From contig CAJUPT010000001.1 of the NCBI GenBank assembly GCA_910588405.1, positions 82,633 to 146,632 of the forward strand: a stretch of 64,000 nucleotides of DNA. Direction: 5' to 3'. Origin of the DNA: an uncultured Lachnospiraceae bacterium (lineage in GTDB: Bacteria > Bacillota > Clostridia > Lachnospirales > Lachnospiraceae). Positions within the stretch are counted from its first letter, which is position 1; each line of letters opens with the position of its first letter. The position numbers were made by a program, and so were the translations under genes. Positions 52,890-62,579 of the stretch are shown here, piece by piece. Under the pieces are notes generated by a model. The model saw only the letters and a list, made by a program, of their open reading frames with translations, was not told where the DNA came from and made no database searches.

Positions 52890-55432
52890 ACTTCATTCCT
52901 GATCCATTGATGTATTTTCCATCCGCAGTCTCCATCTACGATCCCCATATCGTTTCGATGTATTTCTTTTTCCTTCTTATCCGAATAGATATCCTGATCT
53001 GCCATATAATTCAAAAATACAGAAATCGACCAGCGTAGCGTTTCATAATATATTCCCGGTTGTCCCTGTTTCTGAAACAACCTATCAAATTCCCTGTCCT
53101 CTAATCTTCTTCGGTCTTCTTTTTGAAGCTGGCAGGACATTATAATACTGCGGTTTTCTTCGATATTATAACGGACTACTCCTCCATTCTGTGCTCGTAG
53201 AGAATATATCTCTTTATTCGCTTTTTTAACCATCCAATATCGCAGCATCCCAACCGGATTTTGTATTAAATCCTCTTGTTTAACAAAGTCTTTTAAAGCA
53301 TCACATTCCTGTACTTTCTGAAAATCATGACTAATAAAAAGCGTCATATTCGCATTTTCCGGGTAAATAAGCATTCCTTTCTCTGTCTCAACAATTTGCC
53401 GAAACGGCTGAATTCCCCCGATATACCCTTCAGGAAAGTCATTATATATTTTCACTTCATCAGAGACCTTCTTCCAACAAATTACTTCTGAAGTTTTATT
53501 TCCGATTGCCCATATCTCACCCTCTCTGGCCGTCAAAGAATAAAAACCTGCTTCAATATTTTCAAAGGTTTTCTTGGAATATGTTTTACTTCTCATATCA
53601 AAAATCAAAAGGGCTCTCCTATCGGCACAAGGAACATAAATACAATCGTCTCGAACAACTGATCCAATGCCAAATAAAAATTCTTTCTCATCTCGCTTGA
53701 TATCGAAAGTTGGATCAGGAACCTCATATTCTGTCATAACTCCTGTCTCAATATCCAACTCTATGACAGCCGGATAATTCCTGGGTGTCAAGTATACTTT
53801 ATCTTGAAAAGCCACAACCTGAGAGAAGTTAGGAATACAATCCGATCTCCGCAACGGAATTTTAATCGCCTGCTTTGTATTTAAACGATACACATAAATA
53901 TCATTTGACCATACCGGCGATAGAATAACACTCTCCCCTACTTTGGCAATCCCAAAATAAGAACTTCCCTTCTTCTGGTTGTCAAACTCTCCCGGCAGCT
54001 CATATTCCAATGAGATCACTCCCGATTCCAAATCCATTTTACATAAATACTGATAGGCCAATTCTGACCTCGGCACAAACCAAGCATAATTTCTTTCAAA
54101 ATAACAATCAGTAAAAAAAATCCCAGCCCGTTCTTCCTCAGCTATCTCTTTCATAATCGACCAATTTGTGAAATAAATTGCCTTCCCCAACACTCCAAAA
54201 TAATGAACCAGCGACGAACTATTCTCCCCTAAATACGCATCCGCCACCACTGCCGCAATCCCCGCATCTCCGGTCTCATCCAGAATGCCATATCCCTTAT
54301 GCACAAACCCTTTTTTAATCTTCATATATTCGCCATACATTTTCGGCCGCATGGATTTCAGGGTAGCCTCAATCAGAGGATGCGGTCTCCACCACAAAAG
54401 AACATCTTCTCGCTGTTCAAAGCAGGACAGCACATACCGAATTTTATCCATGGCGTACTCGCTGTTCTGCAGTATACCTGTAATACTGACATTAAACAGA
54501 ATCACTTTCTTCCCCGCAATTTTTTCCTGCCATTCCTGGGGAATTCCTGTTTTAATAATCTCTTCTCGCTTCTTTTCAAGCTTTAACAGCCGGTCTACTT
54601 TTGGCGAACCCAGCACTGCAATTTTTTCTCTTGGCACATAATCTGTCAGTGACTCAGCCTTTTCTTCATCCTGCACAATAATCCGGTCTGCAGTGGCATA
54701 GACAGGAAGATTCAAATGGGATTCCGGCATCGGTCCCTGACCGCCGAAAAAATAGGGAACATACACCAGCATGTCCGTATACTTTTTTAGATTTGCAGAA
54801 TAATAATCTGGGTGCACGCTAGTCACATAGTTTCTGTCGTCATAGGGATTATGAATATAAATCACATCCGGCCGTTCCGTCTCCAAAGAGAAAGTCTCAT
54901 ATGGCACAATCTGCACATAATCAGGAAAAAGAGGCCCTTCATAACAAAGCTTTTCCATGCCCCCTTTATCATTCCTCTCAAAATATGGAATCGGCACCAC
55001 AAAGGTCTCGCAGTCCTCATCTGCTGCGGCTGACTCCCATATACTCTCCAAACAATCCCACATAGAAGCTTTATAGGGCATAAATACCACTTTCAACGGG
55101 TCGGTTCGAAGGCTGTTTACCACCTCTGACTCCACTTGCCCGAGACTGTCGTCCATTTTACGCTTCCAGTCTGCCTGTTCCTTCCGGTTCCGGCACTGGC
55201 TCATCTGGTACAGCTGCTCGCAATAGCCCTCCAAAAAAGAAACAGCCCGCGTTCCCATTCCCTCGCTTCTCTCGATCGCCTCGCCAATCTGCTGCGCACA
55301 TTCCTGACAGTCGCCTAACAGTTGTTGCGCGTCTGCCGGACGGTTTTTACGAAACTGCTGCAAAATCTGCTCATGTGCTTTCCGCAAAGTATTAAGAATT
55401 CCCCGGATATCATTTTTTGTCTTTCTTTTCAT
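52886..55432 (-). CDS. CDP-glycerol glycerophosphotransferase-like protein fused to a probable beta-propeller
   Basis: 848 residues from ATG 55432 (AAAGGAG 10 nt upstream; a TTG start at 55465 would overlap the upstream gene). Residues ~1-100 are helical, probably coiled coil. Residues ~100-450 are GT-B-like: KVVFMPYKASMWDCLESIWE, VLLWWRPHPLIEATLKSMRP and VVADAYLGENSSSLVHYFG, resembling TagF/CDP-glycerol transferases. Residues ~460-790 have repeated strands (GESVILSPVWSNDIYVYRLN, DCIYVPCADRRALLIFDM, GEIWAIGN), consistent with a propeller. This combination is uncommon. It may transfer the glycerol-phosphate-like unit and bind a glycan; the propeller call is by pattern only. Confidence 0.75.
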   Translation of the reverse strand: MKRKTKNDIRGILNTLRKAHEQILQQFRKNRPADAQQLLGDCQECAQQIGEAIERSEGMGTRAVSFLEGYCEQLYQMSQCRNRKEQADWKRKMDDSLGQVESEVVNSLRTDPLKVVFMPYKASMWDCLESIWESAAADEDCETFVVPIPYFERNDKGGMEKLCYEGPLFPDYVQIVPYETFSLETERPDVIYIHNPYDDRNYVTSVHPDYYSANLKKYTDMLVYVPYFFGGQGPMPESHLNLPVYATADRIIVQDEEKAESLTDYVPREKIAVLGSPKVDRLLKLEKKREEIIKTGIPQEWQEKIAGKKVILFNVSITGILQNSEYAMDKIRYVLSCFEQREDVLLWWRPHPLIEATLKSMRPKMYGEYMKIKKGFVHKGYGILDETGDAGIAAVVADAYLGENSSSLVHYFGVLGKAIYFTNWSIMKEIAEEERAGIFFTDCYFERNYAWFVPRSELAYQYLCKMDLESGVISLEYELPGEFDNQKKGSSYFGIAKVGESVILSPVWSNDIYVYRLNTKQAIKIPLRRSDCIPNFSQVVAFQDKVYLTPRNYPAVIELDIETGVMTEYEVPDPTFDIKRDEKEFLFGIGSVVRDDCIYVPCADRRALLIFDMRSKTYSKKTFENIEAGFYSLTAREGEIWAIGNKTSEVICWKKVSDEVKIYNDFPEGYIGGIQPFRQIVETEKGMLIYPENANMTLFISHDFQKVQECDALKDFVKQEDLIQNPVGMLRYWMVKKANKEIYSLRAQNGGVVRYNIEENRSIIMSCQLQKEDRRRLEDREFDRLFQKQGQPGIYYETLRWSISVFLNYMADQDIYSDKKEKEIHRNDMGIVDGDCGWKIHQWIRNEV

Positions 55433-55436
55433 TTTC

Positions 55437-56813
55437 TCAATACTCCTTTGCGTTTCTTGTTCCAACCATCCCCCTCACCTTTCCCCTCTCCTTCATAAAC
55501 CTCTCCACCACCCCTGCCATCGCAATGGACTCCTCATTGGTCAGGCAATAAGCCATCCGGTTCCCGCCGTTAATCTTCGAGACAAAATCTGCGATCTCAT
55601 ACCGCAGGCCGTCCCCCAAAAACTTCGGCGAATAATGTTCGATTTTTGTGGGGTCCTCATAGCGCACGGCAAAGGATTTCGTCAGCCACCAGGGAGACTC
55701 TGCCAGAATATATCCTTTGGTTCCGGCAATCACCAGCTGTCCCTCTGACTTCACGCCAATGCCCGTCTTGGACATGGCCAATCCATCTTTATACCGAAAA
55801 TGAATCTTCGTATATAAATCGATGCCATTCCTGGCCAGGATACTGTCAAATTCCACGCTTTTATACTGGCAGCCAAGCAGCTTAAAAATCGGCAGCAGCG
55901 TATAGCTGCCAAACTCCAGAAACGCGCCACCAAATTTCTCATCCTGCATCTCCCGCATCTGTGCTGCCGTAATCCGGGAAAAACAGGCCTCCACATCCCG
56001 CACCTCCCCGATCATTCCGCTGCGGGCCACATTCATCATCTGTATAAAGCCGGGGCAATAAGCCGTCTTAATGCCTTCCATCAGCACGACTCCCCTATCC
56101 TTTGCCAGCGCATACAGCTCCTGCGCTTCCCGCACCGTAAAGGTCAGCGGCTTTTCACACAGCACATGCCGCCCCTGCTCAATCGCCATCTTCGCATACT
56201 CATAATGGGTCTGATGAGGCGAGGCAATATAGATTGCATCCATATCCTCAAGAAATGTTTTGAAATCTCCGTAGTAGGCTTCCACCTCATAGGTCTTTCC
56301 AAACCTTTCGGCGCTCATCTCATGAGGATTGTACACGGCCCGGACATTTACGCCGCTGACAAACTTCGCCTCCGCCAGAAAACGAGGTGCAATCCGGCCG
56401 GAGCCTACCACACCCACCTGTACAATGGGATATTTGCTGGCCCGCAGAATCGACGATGAAATCTCCGGTGTGCGCTCCAGATAAACCACCTGGCACAATT
56501 CCTTCAGATAGTCAAATATGCCGACCCAGTCGGAGCCTACGGTAAAGATATCGACACCCAGCTTCTGGATATCCTCCTGCTTCTGCCCTTCGTGATCCTC
56601 CACGATAATCTCATCGGCCAGGCCGGTTCTCTTTACGTTCTCAATCCGTTCCAGAATCGAATCCACCACATTCAGCTTTCCGCGCTGCAGGTCATAGTAC
56701 TCTGTCGTAACGCCGACGATCAGATAATCCCCCAGCGTCTTTGCCCGCTTTAACAGATTGTAATGTCCTTCATGGAACAGATCAAATGTCCCATATGTAA
56801 TCACCTTTTTCAT
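55437..56813 (-). CDS. Fusion of a cytidylyltransferase with a Gfo/Idh/MocA oxidoreductase
   Basis: 458 residues. Residues ~1-130 are TagD-like: KVITYGTFDLFHEGHYNLLK gives HxGH, and ERTPEISSSILR the end signature. Residues ~135-458 are a Gfo/Idh/MocA oxidoreductase: VGVVGSGRIAPRFLAEAKFV binds NAD(P), AIYIASPHQTHYEYAKMAIE and GRHVLCEKPLTFTVREAQEL carry the EKP motif. One chain could reduce a keto group and activate the resulting alcohol phosphate as a CDP ester, as in bifunctional ribitol-5-phosphate enzymes where reductase and cytidylyltransferase pair up. The substrate is unknown. AAAGGG lies upstream of ATG 56813. Confidence 0.85.
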   Translation of the reverse strand: MKKVITYGTFDLFHEGHYNLLKRAKTLGDYLIVGVTTEYYDLQRGKLNVVDSILERIENVKRTGLADEIIVEDHEGQKQEDIQKLGVDIFTVGSDWVGIFDYLKELCQVVYLERTPEISSSILRASKYPIVQVGVVGSGRIAPRFLAEAKFVSGVNVRAVYNPHEMSAERFGKTYEVEAYYGDFKTFLEDMDAIYIASPHQTHYEYAKMAIEQGRHVLCEKPLTFTVREAQELYALAKDRGVVLMEGIKTAYCPGFIQMMNVARSGMIGEVRDVEACFSRITAAQMREMQDEKFGGAFLEFGSYTLLPIFKLLGCQYKSVEFDSILARNGIDLYTKIHFRYKDGLAMSKTGIGVKSEGQLVIAGTKGYILAESPWWLTKSFAVRYEDPTKIEHYSPKFLGDGLRYEIADFVSKINGGNRMAYCLTNEESIAMAGVVERFMKERGKVRGMVGTRNAKEY

Positions 56814-56819
56814 CCGGTA

Positions 56820-59102
56820 CTAACCCTTTTCTACAAAATTTGTAATCACTGCGTCTGCTCCCAGTTTGCACAGCCGTTCCATATCTTTCTCTTCGTTCAC
56901 GGTCCATACATGAACCCGCAGACCCTTTTTATGGCATGATTCAATCAGACCTGCCTCCATCGCGTTAAAAAGAGACGGATGCAGTGCATATATGCCATAT
57001 CTCGCCCCATACTCCGCCGCATCCGCAAGACCGTCCGAATACAGAAATGCGGTCCGCGCTTCCGGCTTCAGCCGTTTCAGCCGCAACATGGAACGATGAT
57101 TAAAAGAAGAATAGAGAATACGTCCGGCCACATCTTTCTCCTCTGCCAGCCGCAGCACCTTTTCTTCCAATCCTTTATACGCAACCGCACCGTTTTTCAG
57201 CTCCAGATTGACCGATAGCTCCGTTCCTCTCAACCAATCATATACCTCCGCCAACGTCGGAATCTCGCTTCGTCCGTACGCCGGAAAATTCCGGTTTACA
57301 TTCAGTCTTTTTAATTCCTGCAATGTAAAATCTCGTACAAATCCGGTTCCGTCGCTGATCCGGTCAACCTGCTCATCATGAATAATAACCGGTACTCCGT
57401 CTTTCGATAGCTGTACGTCCAACTCGATTCCGTCTGCCCCCAGCGCATCGGCCAGCTCAAAGGCTGCCATCGTATTTTCCGGCGCGTGGCCGCTGGCTCC
57501 CCGATGGGCCCAAACCTTCACGGTTCTCTCCCGCCGCTCCCAAATCATAATATCCCTATACCGGCTGGGCTTTTTCGCAAAAGAAACCTCTCTGTCCTCC
57601 CCTGCGCCAAACCGAACCAGCTTTAATTTCTGCTTCTCAAAGTCAATGATCAGGCTGTCCCACAGCTCCTGTGTCACCGTATCTGCCTGCCGGGGCCAGG
57701 TTACAGCTCCCTGGGGCTTTTTCTCCTGAAAATATTCCAGCTTTGCGCAGCCCACTGAGATGACCGGAAAGCTGCATTCCTCAAACACATAATCCGCATG
57801 GGTATGCCCATAAAAAAAGCCGGCTACCTGATACTGTTCTTTCCTATTATATTCTTCCAGAACATCAAGGAGCTGCTCCCCGTTACGAATATGGAAACTC
57901 CAATAATCCAGCTTCGCCAGCGGCGCATCATGGGAAAAGACCAGAAACCTGGTTCCTGCCGCTGCTGTTTGAAGCGTCTCTTTCAGCCAATCCAGCTGCT
58001 CATCCCTATACCCATAACGAATCGCCGCCGTGTCCTCAAAGGAGGACAAAAAAATCATTCTCACAGCATACTGAGGGATATCGATATAGTAATCCGGACT
58101 GTGATCGCAAGTATCAGCCGGCTCTTTCGAAACAGCCGCCGGCGACTCATCCGATTGGTTCCCACAGGCAGCCAGCCTGGCGGCAATGCCCACATACTGA
58201 TCCATCCGCCCGCTGCCGGGACAGTATAACTGTCTCATTTCCCCCGGCGTAAATGTGTTGCTTCTGTTCCGAAAATAATTGCTGTCATGATTTCCCGGCG
58301 TTATATAGACAGGCGCATTACAGGCTTCCAAGTCCTCTGCAATCCGCTTCACATACCTGACTGTCCGCTCTTTTGACACCATGCCGTCTGTCAGATCACC
58401 CAGGTGAATGATTGCATCATAGCCCACTTCCCCGGCCACTCTGCGAATGTTGTGGGCCGTATCCTCCCAGGTTCCGCCCACCGTATAGTGGGTGTCTGCC
58501 AGAAGGCACAGTTTCATAAACCGGTTTGTTGGCGCAGCTTTATAAATCTCCCCCGCCACCCGTTCTATTTCCTCCGTAAACCACTTTTGCTCCGTATAGG
58601 AAGGCTTCTCACCCGAAAAGGCCACAAGACTGCCGGCCAGCGCCCAATCCTCCTCCGACAGGTCTTCGTCATCCTCTCTCTTCACACATACCCGAAACCA
58701 ACAATCCGCATCAAAAACATAATCCTCCACCCCGTACCATGACGGACACAGTCCGCCTGCCTCGTTAGAGGCCTGCATTACGGGATGCTCTTGAGCATAC
58801 CATGACGGACGCAGTCCGCCTGCCTCGTTAGAGGCCTGCACATCATTTCCAGGCTTCAGATTCCTGGTATAGGTCGTCCAGTTTTCCTCCGACTGATATG
58901 CGTAAGAATACATATATTCTGTTTTTCTTTCCAATGAATAGATCGCTACCGCAAACAGATACCCTCTGCCGCATAGATGCAGTACACTGCCTGGCACGGC
59001 TCGATAAAATTCCTCCGAAGCCATATGCTTTGGCGAATCCGGCACCAGTACCCCGTCCAGCAGAGCAGTACGATAGCCGGGAATGAAACGAATGAAAGGC
59101 AT
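56820..59102 (-). CDS. Metallophosphoesterase-GDPD fusion, first gene of the island
   Basis: 760 residues from ATG 59102 (AAAGGA 8 nt upstream). Residues ~1-165 are a beta-rich N-terminal domain holding an in-frame 21-residue duplication (QASNEAGGLRPSW / QASNEAGGLCPSW). Residues ~200-480 are a calcineurin-like phosphoesterase: CLLADTHYTVGG, IIHLGDLTDGM, TPGNHDSNYF, FSHDAPLAK and YGHTHADYV. Residues ~530-760 are glycerophosphodiester phosphodiesterase: WAHRGASGHAPENTMAAFE, GIELDVQLSKDG and IIHDEQVDRISDGTG. No signal peptide is seen. It may trim or recycle glycerophosphodiester units of the product. It lies directly behind the sigma-A promoter. Confidence 0.87.
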   Translation of the reverse strand: MPFIRFIPGYRTALLDGVLVPDSPKHMASEEFYRAVPGSVLHLCGRGYLFAVAIYSLERKTEYMYSYAYQSEENWTTYTRNLKPGNDVQASNEAGGLRPSWYAQEHPVMQASNEAGGLCPSWYGVEDYVFDADCWFRVCVKREDDEDLSEEDWALAGSLVAFSGEKPSYTEQKWFTEEIERVAGEIYKAAPTNRFMKLCLLADTHYTVGGTWEDTAHNIRRVAGEVGYDAIIHLGDLTDGMVSKERTVRYVKRIAEDLEACNAPVYITPGNHDSNYFRNRSNTFTPGEMRQLYCPGSGRMDQYVGIAARLAACGNQSDESPAAVSKEPADTCDHSPDYYIDIPQYAVRMIFLSSFEDTAAIRYGYRDEQLDWLKETLQTAAAGTRFLVFSHDAPLAKLDYWSFHIRNGEQLLDVLEEYNRKEQYQVAGFFYGHTHADYVFEECSFPVISVGCAKLEYFQEKKPQGAVTWPRQADTVTQELWDSLIIDFEKQKLKLVRFGAGEDREVSFAKKPSRYRDIMIWERRERTVKVWAHRGASGHAPENTMAAFELADALGADGIELDVQLSKDGVPVIIHDEQVDRISDGTGFVRDFTLQELKRLNVNRNFPAYGRSEIPTLAEVYDWLRGTELSVNLELKNGAVAYKGLEEKVLRLAEEKDVAGRILYSSFNHRSMLRLKRLKPEARTAFLYSDGLADAAEYGARYGIYALHPSLFNAMEAGLIESCHKKGLRVHVWTVNEEKDMERLCKLGADAVITNFVEKG
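58735..58777. repeat. Palindromic 43-bp element, copy A (in a coding region)
   Basis: Contains two mini-hairpins, GGACACAGTCC and GCCTCGTTAGAGGC. It matches copy B (58798-58840) at 42 of 43 positions; the period of 63 bp keeps the reading frame. Confidence 0.8.
58798..58840. repeat. Palindromic 43-bp element, copy B (in a coding region)
   Basis: Second copy, with GGACGCAGTCC and GCCTCGTTAGAGGC hairpins. It has a REP-like appearance and is separated from copy A by 20 bp. Confidence 0.8.
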
Positions 59103-59177
59103 ATCAACCATCCTTTGGCTTCAAAATATATGAAATTTTATTATATAATAAAATATATATACTATAATATCGGAATT

Positions 59178-59207
59178 ATTATACTATTCAGTAACACTGC
59201 TTGTCAA
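59178..59207 (-). promoter_or_regulatory. Consensus sigma-A promoter at the head of the glycan island
   Basis: On the minus strand, TTGACA (59207-59202), an 18-bp spacer, and TATAAT (59183-59178). Both hexamers are perfect. It should start transcription near 59171, leaving a ~70-nt AT-rich leader that contains a self-complementary stretch (TATTATATAATA) before the first gene. Confidence 0.75.
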
Positions 59208-59303
59208 TTATATGTACATGTATTACAATATTTTACATTTATGTTTCACTGTTTCCAAATTCTTTCCTGTCCAATTAAGGTTTCTCCATCCCTCTAACAC
59301 ACT

Positions 59304-62300
59304 TTACCCCCACTCCGCCTCACTGCCATCCCCTCCTTTTCTCACCACAATCTGATCCTCGATCGACTGCCTCAGCTCACTGACGTGGGAAATAATTCCG
59401 ATCTTCCTGTCTTTTCCTGCTAATTCCTTCAAAATCGCCACGGCCTGATTTCTGGTATGGTCATCCAGGGAGCCGAAGCCCTCGTCGATAAACATCATGT
59501 CCAGCCGTATCGCGCTGCTGCTGACCTTGATCTGATCCGCCAGTCCCAGCGCCATGGACAATGCTGCCATAAAGGACTCTCCCCCCGACAATGTACTGAT
59601 ATCCCTAACATTTCCCGTCAGCATAGACCGAACCGCCAAATCCAGCCCGCGCTGGGACTGCGCGCCCATAGCTTCGATATCGATCAATTCCAACCGATAA
59701 GCGCCCATCGTCATTTTCTCAAATCGGCGGTTGGCGGCGGTGAGAACCTGTTTCAGATAGACCCTCTGCACATAAGTCTCAAGGCTGATTCTGTTTTTCT
59801 GCCCCTGGCTTCGGGCGCCGCTGGCCGCATTGTACAGCCATTCCACCTTTCGGAAGCTGCGGTACATGTCAGCTCTTTGTCCGTGGGCCGCCTTCAGCTT
59901 TTCCAACTCCCGCAGATCCTGCTCACATATATGAAAAAGCGTGTCATGCTGCTTCCGCACTGCTGCTGCCTGTCTCTCCTTCTCCTCCTTCTCATTTTTC
60001 AGCTGCTCCATATCCGGCTTTTCCTGGGCGCCTATGGCTTTTTTAGCCGCTTCCAAGCTACCCTTCTGCCGCTGCCGCTCCTCGTTTCTTAGCCGAATCG
60101 CCTTTCGCAGGCGCTCCACCTCCTCCCAAGAATATACGCCGGTTAAATTTACAATCTCTTCCTCCTCTACCTGCTTCTGCTTCGTCAAAGCCGCCTGATA
60201 TGCCTCTTCTTTCTGCTTTGCATCTACCTCTCCTCTGGCAATCTCTATTTCCAGCGACTGAATCCGGCTCTGATTATCCGTCACATTCTTCTCTGCCCGA
60301 ATCAGCTTTGCCTCTGCCTGCTCATAAGCCGCCTGAGACTGGGATGCGGCACGCTCCGCTTTCTCCAAAACTGTAGCTGCTTCTTCCTTATTATTATAGC
60401 GCAATTGGGGCGTCAGCTCATCCATAGCAGCCTGCTTAGCCGCTATGATCTCCTTCCATTCATTGAGCCGCCTTTCCAGCTCGGTTTTCTTCTTTGCATC
60501 TTCCTCCGCCTGTTTTTCTAACTGGGCCAGCCTCTGTTCTGCTTCCTCCAATTCTCCTGTTTCCGTTACGGCGGCCTGTTTCATTTGCAGAGCCTGTCCT
60601 TCCTTCTCGGACAAAATACCGGCTAAATTCCGGATCTCTTGATCCACGGATTCTATGAAAACCGCTTCCTCCAAAAAATCCCGCTCCTGATTTCTCGTTC
60701 CGTCAGCAGTTTCCAAACAGACTTCTTCCGGCCTTTTCCCTGCTTTCAGCTCCCCTCTCAGCTCTCCGATTCTTTGAATCAGTCCCTTTTTCTCATTTTC
60801 CCAGTCCTGCCGTCTTTTTACCAAACTCTCCTTTTTCTTCTCCAATACAGTATGCAGCTTCTCCTTTTCCTCTTTGGCCGCACGCACATCCTGCTGGGAT
60901 ACATCTGTCCTTTCATCCCATACCGCCAGCTTGGGATGGACCGTAGAACCGCACACCTTACAGGCTTCCCCATCCTTCAAGCTGTGGGCCAATACCCCTG
61001 CCTGATTGTCCAGAAATGCCAAATCCAGCCGGTCTGCATTTTCGGAAGCCTCCTGATAAAGCTGCCTCGCATCTATATATGCCTGACAGGCCTTTTCCCT
61101 TTTCTTCAAAACCTGATGCAATACTGTTTTGCCACTCTCCACGGCCTCAAGCTGTTTTTTCAGCCGCTCCGTCTCCAAAACCGCCTGCTCAGCCTTCTCC
61201 ATATGAATCCCGGCATCCTTTTTCTCCTTTTGGATCTGCTGCCATCTGCATTGATCCTCCGCCGCCTTTGTCAGATCCGCCTCCAAGCGCTCCCACCTTC
61301 TCCGGTCCTTCTCAAACCCTTTGGATGCCTGATCATAGGCTTCCAGATGCTTTTCCATGGCTCCCAATATATCCAGAAACCGTTTAACCTGCTCTGCCAT
61401 CTCCTGGTATTCCTTTTGCATATGAAGCCTGGCCTGCTCTCTATGCTTCTTCTCCTGCTTTGCTACAAGCTTTTCCTGCTCCAACAGGACTACCCGTTCC
61501 TTTGCCGACTCACATGCTGACCGGTTTGCCTGAAGCCGCTGCAGTTCCTCCTCATAAGCCTGTTTTTTGGGCAACAGACGAAAGGCTTCCTCCAATCGTC
61601 TCAAAAGCCTGTCTTTTTCTTTATATTCCTCCTCCTGTACGGAAAACTGTCGCAGCTTTTCCTCTGCCGCCTCATAGACCTTAAAATTTTCCGTCAGCCC
61701 CTCCGCCTTTGCGAAACGCTCCGCCGACTCGCCTGCCTGCTCCGTCCTTTTACGACATTCTTCCTCAAGCTCCGACAGCCTCCGGGACATCCGTTCACAC
61801 ATATTTTCCAGAAATTCTATGCAGCCCGGGTAATCCGCTCCGCTGGCCAGCCGTCTGATCTCTGACGCAAGCTCCGGACCATTCTTATCCCGATCACTCA
61901 CCTCCGGATATCGAATCCGGTCTATGGCCCCGTCGCAATCCCCTCTGGTCGCCTCCAATGTCTTCTGCATCTGCCCTTTTCTGCGCCCCAACTCCTCAAC
62001 AATCTGTTCATACACCTCCGTATGAAACAGCTTTCGGAAAATCTCCGTCTTTTTTACCGTATCCTCCCGAAGCACCCTGATAAATTCTCCCTGGGCGATC
62101 ATCACAACCTGCATAAACTGTTCCTTTGTCAGCCCCACAAGCTCATTTAGCGCCTGCTGTACCTGGGTAATCGTCCCAGAAATCTCAGTGCCGTCCGGCC
62201 TGGTCACGGAAAGCTCAGGGCTGCCAGGCGTAAATTCTCCGCCCTTGGCAGTTTTTCTGCCTTTCCTTTTCCGGTAATGAGGCACTCTTCTGATTCTGTA

Positions 62301-62579
62301 CACCTGATCTCGCTCCCCAATCGAGGGTGAAAATTCAAAAATCACCTCCGGCTTCTCCCCTTTGGGGGCAAATTCACTTTGCAAAGTGCTGTCCTTCTTC
62401 CCCTCCGAGGCGCTAACCTCCCCATACAGTGCAAATACAATCGCGTCAAAAATCGTCGATTTTCCGGAACCGGTGGGACCCGTGATCAAAAACAGATTCT
62501 GACCTGCCCTTTCAAAATCAATCTCCGTAAAATTTTTATAAGAGCCAAATGCTTTCATGCTCAGATAAATTGGATTCAT
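59304..62579 (-). CDS. sbcC: Nuclease SbcCD subunit C (SMC-like ATPase)
   Basis: 1091 residues. Walker A is in FLITGPTGSGKSTIFDAIVF (residues ~32-51), with a Q-loop region TKEQFMQVVMIAQGEF. A long coiled coil follows with the central zinc hook CKVCGSTVHP near residue 540. The C-terminus has the ABC signature STLSGGESFMAALSMALGLA and Walker B LDMMFIDEGFGSLDD. With SbcD it forms the Rad50/Mre11-type complex that opens DNA hairpins and processes blocked ends. It overlaps sbcD by ATGA. Length and motifs are normal. Confidence 0.95.
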   Translation of the reverse strand: MNPIYLSMKAFGSYKNFTEIDFERAGQNLFLITGPTGSGKSTIFDAIVFALYGEVSASEGKKDSTLQSEFAPKGEKPEVIFEFSPSIGERDQVYRIRRVPHYRKRKGRKTAKGGEFTPGSPELSVTRPDGTEISGTITQVQQALNELVGLTKEQFMQVVMIAQGEFIRVLREDTVKKTEIFRKLFHTEVYEQIVEELGRRKGQMQKTLEATRGDCDGAIDRIRYPEVSDRDKNGPELASEIRRLASGADYPGCIEFLENMCERMSRRLSELEEECRKRTEQAGESAERFAKAEGLTENFKVYEAAEEKLRQFSVQEEEYKEKDRLLRRLEEAFRLLPKKQAYEEELQRLQANRSACESAKERVVLLEQEKLVAKQEKKHREQARLHMQKEYQEMAEQVKRFLDILGAMEKHLEAYDQASKGFEKDRRRWERLEADLTKAAEDQCRWQQIQKEKKDAGIHMEKAEQAVLETERLKKQLEAVESGKTVLHQVLKKREKACQAYIDARQLYQEASENADRLDLAFLDNQAGVLAHSLKDGEACKVCGSTVHPKLAVWDERTDVSQQDVRAAKEEKEKLHTVLEKKKESLVKRRQDWENEKKGLIQRIGELRGELKAGKRPEEVCLETADGTRNQERDFLEEAVFIESVDQEIRNLAGILSEKEGQALQMKQAAVTETGELEEAEQRLAQLEKQAEEDAKKKTELERRLNEWKEIIAAKQAAMDELTPQLRYNNKEEAATVLEKAERAASQSQAAYEQAEAKLIRAEKNVTDNQSRIQSLEIEIARGEVDAKQKEEAYQAALTKQKQVEEEEIVNLTGVYSWEEVERLRKAIRLRNEERQRQKGSLEAAKKAIGAQEKPDMEQLKNEKEEKERQAAAVRKQHDTLFHICEQDLRELEKLKAAHGQRADMYRSFRKVEWLYNAASGARSQGQKNRISLETYVQRVYLKQVLTAANRRFEKMTMGAYRLELIDIEAMGAQSQRGLDLAVRSMLTGNVRDISTLSGGESFMAALSMALGLADQIKVSSSAIRLDMMFIDEGFGSLDDHTRNQAVAILKELAGKDRKIGIISHVSELRQSIEDQIVVRKGGDGSEAEWG

